The notes beneath the pieces are model-generated. The model did no database searches, was not told the origin of the DNA, and saw only the letters and a program-made list of their open reading frames with translations. Of a stretch of DNA of 64,000 nucleotides, positions 61,305 through 64,000 are shown one piece after another. This DNA is from Pseudobdellovibrionaceae bacterium (GTDB lineage: Bacteria; Bdellovibrionota; Bdellovibrionia; Bdellovibrionales; JAGQZY01). The stretch covers positions 1 to 64,000 of the forward strand of contig JACKAL010000004.1 of the NCBI GenBank assembly GCA_020635085.1, in the 5' to 3' direction. Position 1 is the stretch's first letter. Each line of letters opens with the position of its first letter. A program made the position numbers and the translations under genes.

Positions 61305-61805
61305 ATGCAATGTTACTGTGGTAGTCACAAAGAGTTTGCCAATTGCTGTGAACCTTATCTCAATCAAACACAGTGGCCCGAAACGCCTGAGACTCTCATG
61401 CGTTCTCGATATTCAGCCTATGTAACAGGAAATATAAAATATTTAAAACAGACTTTACTCCCTCACGATAGGGCCCAATTCCAGGAATCCGATACACAAG
61501 ACTGGGCGAAATCAGAATGGCTGGGACTAAAAATTATAGAGACCAACGGAAACACGGTCGAATTTGTGGCAAGCTACAAAAAAAATGGAAAAAAATTTGA
61601 ACACCACGAGATTTCGAAATTTAAAAAAATTGATGGTCGTTGGTATTTTTCCAGTGGTGATTCCCATGTCCATGAAGAGGGGCACGATCACCATCATCAC
61701 CACGAGCCCGTAGCTCCCATCCAAAGAGAAGCTCCCAAAATACAACGAAATGATCCGTGTCCTTGCGGCAGTGGTAAAAAGTATAAAAAATGCTGTGGAG
61801 CTTAA
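61305..61805 (+). CDS. YchJ-like protein with N-terminal and C-terminal zinc motifs
   Basis: A 166-residue protein. The N-terminal motif CYCGSHKEFANCCEPYL and the middle domain (TLMRSRYSAYVTGNIKYLKQ, GDSHV near the end) match YchJ/UPF0225. The C-terminal SEC-C motif NDPCPCGSGKKYKKCCG is a second zinc site. Between them is a His cluster (EEGHDHHHHHEPV). The double zinc-site arrangement is unusual for YchJ alone. It may bind metals; function unknown. The ATG at 61305 is 10 nt ahead of the next operon. Confidence 0.75.
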   Translation: MQCYCGSHKEFANCCEPYLNQTQWPETPETLMRSRYSAYVTGNIKYLKQTLLPHDRAQFQESDTQDWAKSEWLGLKIIETNGNTVEFVASYKKNGKKFEHHEISKFKKIDGRWYFSSGDSHVHEEGHDHHHHHEPVAPIQREAPKIQRNDPCPCGSGKKYKKCCGA

Positions 61806-61814
61806 ACAGATATT

Positions 61815-62735
61815 ATGAGTTTTCCTAAAAATAAATTTTTAGAAGAGGCGAGAAAAATTTTAGTTGGCAAAGAACACGAGTTAGAATTGGCTCTTGTATG
61901 CCTTCTTTCACGCGGCCATCTTCTTATCGAAGATTTACCGGGAATGGGGAAAACAACATTCGTTCTTCTTCTTTCCCAACTCCTTGACCTCCCTTTAAAA
62001 AGAATTCAATTTACCAATGACTTGTTACCGACCGATATTCTTGGTTTTCAAACTCTGGACCAAGATCGTAAAACATTTACTTTCCACCCCGGCCCTATTT
62101 TTTCAGAATTAGTACTTGCTGATGAACTGAACCGTGGTACCCCGAAAACGCAAAGCGCGTTACTGCAAGCCATGGAAGAAAAGCAAGTCACTATAGATGG
62201 CGTAACCCATCCTTTACCTGAACCCTTTTTCATGGTCGCAACACAAAACCCACAAGAACATTCTGGCACATCACCCCTTCCGGAGTCACAACTCGACCGG
62301 TTTATGATGTGCCTACAGTTAGGTTTTCCCAGTAAAAAAGATGAGATGGAAATTTTTCGCCGAGGAAATTTGCGCGATACTATACATAAACTACCCCCTG
62401 TAATGGCACGTCAGGAATTCATTCAGGAGCAGAAGCAAGTAGACCAGCTATTTGTAAGCGACCCGATTCTCGCCTATATTCATGATCTTTTACAAATAAC
62501 TCGTGGCAATCCGAAATACCCACAAGGCCTATCCTCGCGTTGTGGGATTCTATTACTGCAAGCTGCTAAAGCACGGGGCTATCTACAAGAACGAAATTTT
62601 GTCATTCCCGAAGATGTTAAATATGTAGCCCCATATTGTCTATCGCACCGCTTAGCAAACAGTACAATGACCGCGAAACTTTCGACCCATGAAAACATAC
62701 TCGATCTTATTAACACCATTCCCATACCAGAATGA
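61815..62735 (+). CDS. MoxR-family AAA+ ATPase
   Basis: A 306-residue AAA+ protein: Walker A IEDLPGMGKTTFVLLL, Walker B LVLADELNRGTPKTQSALLQ, sensor-1 ATQNP and the arginine finger in PLPESQLDRF. MoxR proteins work as chaperones for assembly of von-Willebrand or transglutaminase systems. First of the MoxR-DUF58-TgpA operon; its stop overlaps the DUF58 start by 4 nt. Confidence 0.9.
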   Translation: MSFPKNKFLEEARKILVGKEHELELALVCLLSRGHLLIEDLPGMGKTTFVLLLSQLLDLPLKRIQFTNDLLPTDILGFQTLDQDRKTFTFHPGPIFSELVLADELNRGTPKTQSALLQAMEEKQVTIDGVTHPLPEPFFMVATQNPQEHSGTSPLPESQLDRFMMCLQLGFPSKKDEMEIFRRGNLRDTIHKLPPVMARQEFIQEQKQVDQLFVSDPILAYIHDLLQITRGNPKYPQGLSSRCGILLLQAAKARGYLQERNFVIPEDVKYVAPYCLSHRLANSTMTAKLSTHENILDLINTIPIPE

Positions 62736-63610
62736 AATTGTGGCGCCTTTTTTCTTATCCATCTCAACGCATTTACATGATTCCCAACCGCTATGGACTT
62801 ATTGCATGCTGTTTTTTCTTACTATGTACAATCGTTGCAGCTCACTATGCAAATAATCTTATTTTCCTCTTGGCATTTATTCTTATAAGTTTCCTACTGA
62901 TTGCAATTTTACAGACGGCAAAAAATTTACGTGGTGTACAAATTCAAAAAATTTACATTCACGATGGATTTCCTGATAGCCATTCTATCATTGATTTACA
63001 GATTAATAATCTAAGAAATGTCTTTAAATTTGGTCTTGGTTTTCAGATTAAAGAGCAAACATCAGTCACTTATGCAAATGAATTAAACCAAAATGATCAG
63101 ATTCTAACAACGGGTTCTTTTGTATTGCCAAAAAAACGCGGTCTTTATTCAATAAACAGAATAAAGGTTTTTACCGATGCTCCTTATGGGTTATTTCATG
63201 GGTGGCAATATCATTACATTTCATCAAGTTATGTTGTATTTCCCAAACCGCGAGGCTTTTCACTCTCCTTCTTAAAGCAGCTGTCTCCTGGAAACGAGTT
63301 CTCCGGACTTCGCGAGTATATACCAGGAGATTCCCTTAGTCGGGTAAGTTGGAAACACTCGGTTAAGAGCTCTACTCTCTTACTCAAAGAATTTAAAGAG
63401 CAAGAGCCACAACAACAGATCTTTTCTTTAACCGACTGCCCACAAATAGACCTGGAAAACAAGTTATCGCAGCTATCACTATGGATTATAGAAGCTGAAA
63501 ACCATCAATTACGGTATGGCCTACATCTTTTAAAAACCGTTATCCCCATTGGACATGGTCCTCAGCACCTTAGAAAGTGTTTGTCTTCATTGGGAGCGTA
63601 CCAGCCATGA
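62732..63610 (+). CDS. DUF58-family protein
   Basis: A 292-residue protein with two N-terminal membrane segments (about 20-60) and a DUF58 domain (about 150-240): GNEFSGLREYIPGDSLSRVS and the following WKHSVKS, LLLKEFKEQE. The stop overlaps the next start by 4 nt. Acts with MoxR and the transglutaminase-like protein downstream. Confidence 0.85.
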   Translation: MKLWRLFSYPSQRIYMIPNRYGLIACCFFLLCTIVAAHYANNLIFLLAFILISFLLIAILQTAKNLRGVQIQKIYIHDGFPDSHSIIDLQINNLRNVFKFGLGFQIKEQTSVTYANELNQNDQILTTGSFVLPKKRGLYSINRIKVFTDAPYGLFHGWQYHYISSSYVVFPKPRGFSLSFLKQLSPGNEFSGLREYIPGDSLSRVSWKHSVKSSTLLLKEFKEQEPQQQIFSLTDCPQIDLENKLSQLSLWIIEAENHQLRYGLHLLKTVIPIGHGPQHLRKCLSSLGAYQP

Positions 63611-64000
63611 AACACGTTAAACTCTATTTTTTCTTCATTCTTTTTTGCATACTGCCCCACACCCTTTTTCTACCATGGGATTGCACTTTTATCTTTGCAG
63701 GATTTTCGGCTTGGGTTGCTATTTCCATGTTCCAGAAGCAATTTATACCGCATCCTTTATTAAAGCGGTCCGTGATACTTCTTATTCCCGTCTATTTTCT
63801 TTATCGTTTTTCTACTCTTGCAGATCCAGACGCCGCATCTGCTCTGTTGTGCTCAGTCGCGATTTTAAAAATCTTTGAAGTCTACTCTTATCGAGATGCT
63901 ATGATCACACTTTTGATGAGCCTTTTGATTGTAATGTTTTTTTTAATTCACTCGTATTCTTTGTATGCGGCTATTTATATGTTTGCGACTTTTATAGTCT
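63607..64000 (+). CDS. TgpA/DUF3488-type protein, partial (runs off the window)
   Basis: An open frame from the ATG at 63607 to the window edge (about 131 codons). It begins MKHVKLYFFFILFCILPHTL and has at least four hydrophobic segments; WDCTFIFAGF and FSTLADPDAASALLCSVAIL are visible. The position behind MoxR and DUF58 and the multi-helix start fit the membrane part of DUF3488/TgpA proteins, which carry a transglutaminase-like domain further on. The 3' part is outside the window. Confidence 0.75.
   Translation, partial: MKHVKLYFFFILFCILPHTLFLPWDCTFIFAGFSAWVAISMFQKQFIPHPLLKRSVILLIPVYFLYRFSTLADPDAASALLCSVAILKIFEVYSYRDAMITLLMSLLIVMFFLIHSYSLYAAIYMFATFIV

Noticed and set aside
1..64000. CRISPR arrays, rRNA and complete tRNA genes
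   Set aside because: No regularly spaced direct repeats of suitable length and no rRNA-like sequence were seen by eye; only the tRNA-like 3' fragment at 353-373 was noted.

Overview
The window looks like chromosome of a Gram-negative predatory-type delta-proteobacterium relative (Bdellovibrionota). The reasons are a TIGR02147-family regulator (a family known mainly from Bdellovibrio and Fibrobacter), many lipoprotein and secreted-protein genes, an L-Ara4N lipid A modification locus and a LolCDE/MacAB-type transporter. This is inference from gene content; there is no rRNA or housekeeping marker apart from rlmN. Most of the sequence (about 12.8 kb to the end) is AT-rich, but 0.2-5.56 kb and about 10.45-11.56 kb are clearly GC-rich and probably have another origin.

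0-5.6 kb, GC-rich redox block: a TetR regulator with two operator-like dyads, then cupin, membrane protein, c-type cytochrome and membrane protein genes. After these come a membrane-anchored LuxR-type regulator, a cytochrome b561 divergent from a small PepSY-like protein, and a short gene pair (recombinase-domain protein plus small membrane protein).

5.6-12.8 kb, rearranged region: two copies of one 1266-bp IS3-family element lie in opposite orientation. All four flanks are genes cut at the IS end: the recombinase-domain gene, an IS407-type orfA remnant, an ATP-grasp gene and an unknown gene. Between the copies are a TIGR02147 regulator divergent from two secreted-protein genes, and two more copies of the recombinase-domain/small-membrane-protein pair.

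12.8-25.4 kb: small lipoprotein, FMN-dependent glutamate-synthase-like protein, a receiver-like/cyclic-nucleotide-binding protein, di-heme cytochrome c peroxidase, a membrane protein with an internal spermidine-synthase-like domain, LysR/YceI divergent pair, a 156-bp fold-back element, DOPA-dioxygenase-family protein, cytochrome b562-like protein and an M14 carboxypeptidase.

25.4-33.2 kb: arn locus for 4-amino-4-deoxy-L-arabinose on lipid A. ArnA is split into two genes (formyltransferase and dehydrogenase/decarboxylase); arnC, both arnA parts and arnD face arnB, arnT and a UPF0104 membrane protein that may replace ArnE/ArnF.

33.2-42 kb: secreted protein, AhpD-like protein, GST-like protein, P-type cation ATPase, large lipoprotein, and a phenylalanine/tyrosine catabolic operon (hppD, phhA, VOC protein) with a divergent LysR gene and a perfect dyad between them.

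43-49.2 kb: redox and sulfur stress genes (OsmC, DUF302, TlpA-like, PhnA-like operon divergent from ArsR and methyltransferase; persulfide dioxygenase-rhodanese fusion with TauE/SafE exporter).

49.3-64 kb: rhomboid protease, three-gene ABC export system, UPF0489 (peptide-arginase-like) protein, MATE transporter, several lipoproteins and small secreted proteins, a J-domain-like protein, RlmN, YchJ-like protein, and the start of a MoxR-DUF58-TgpA operon running off the right edge. No rRNA, complete tRNA or CRISPR array was seen.
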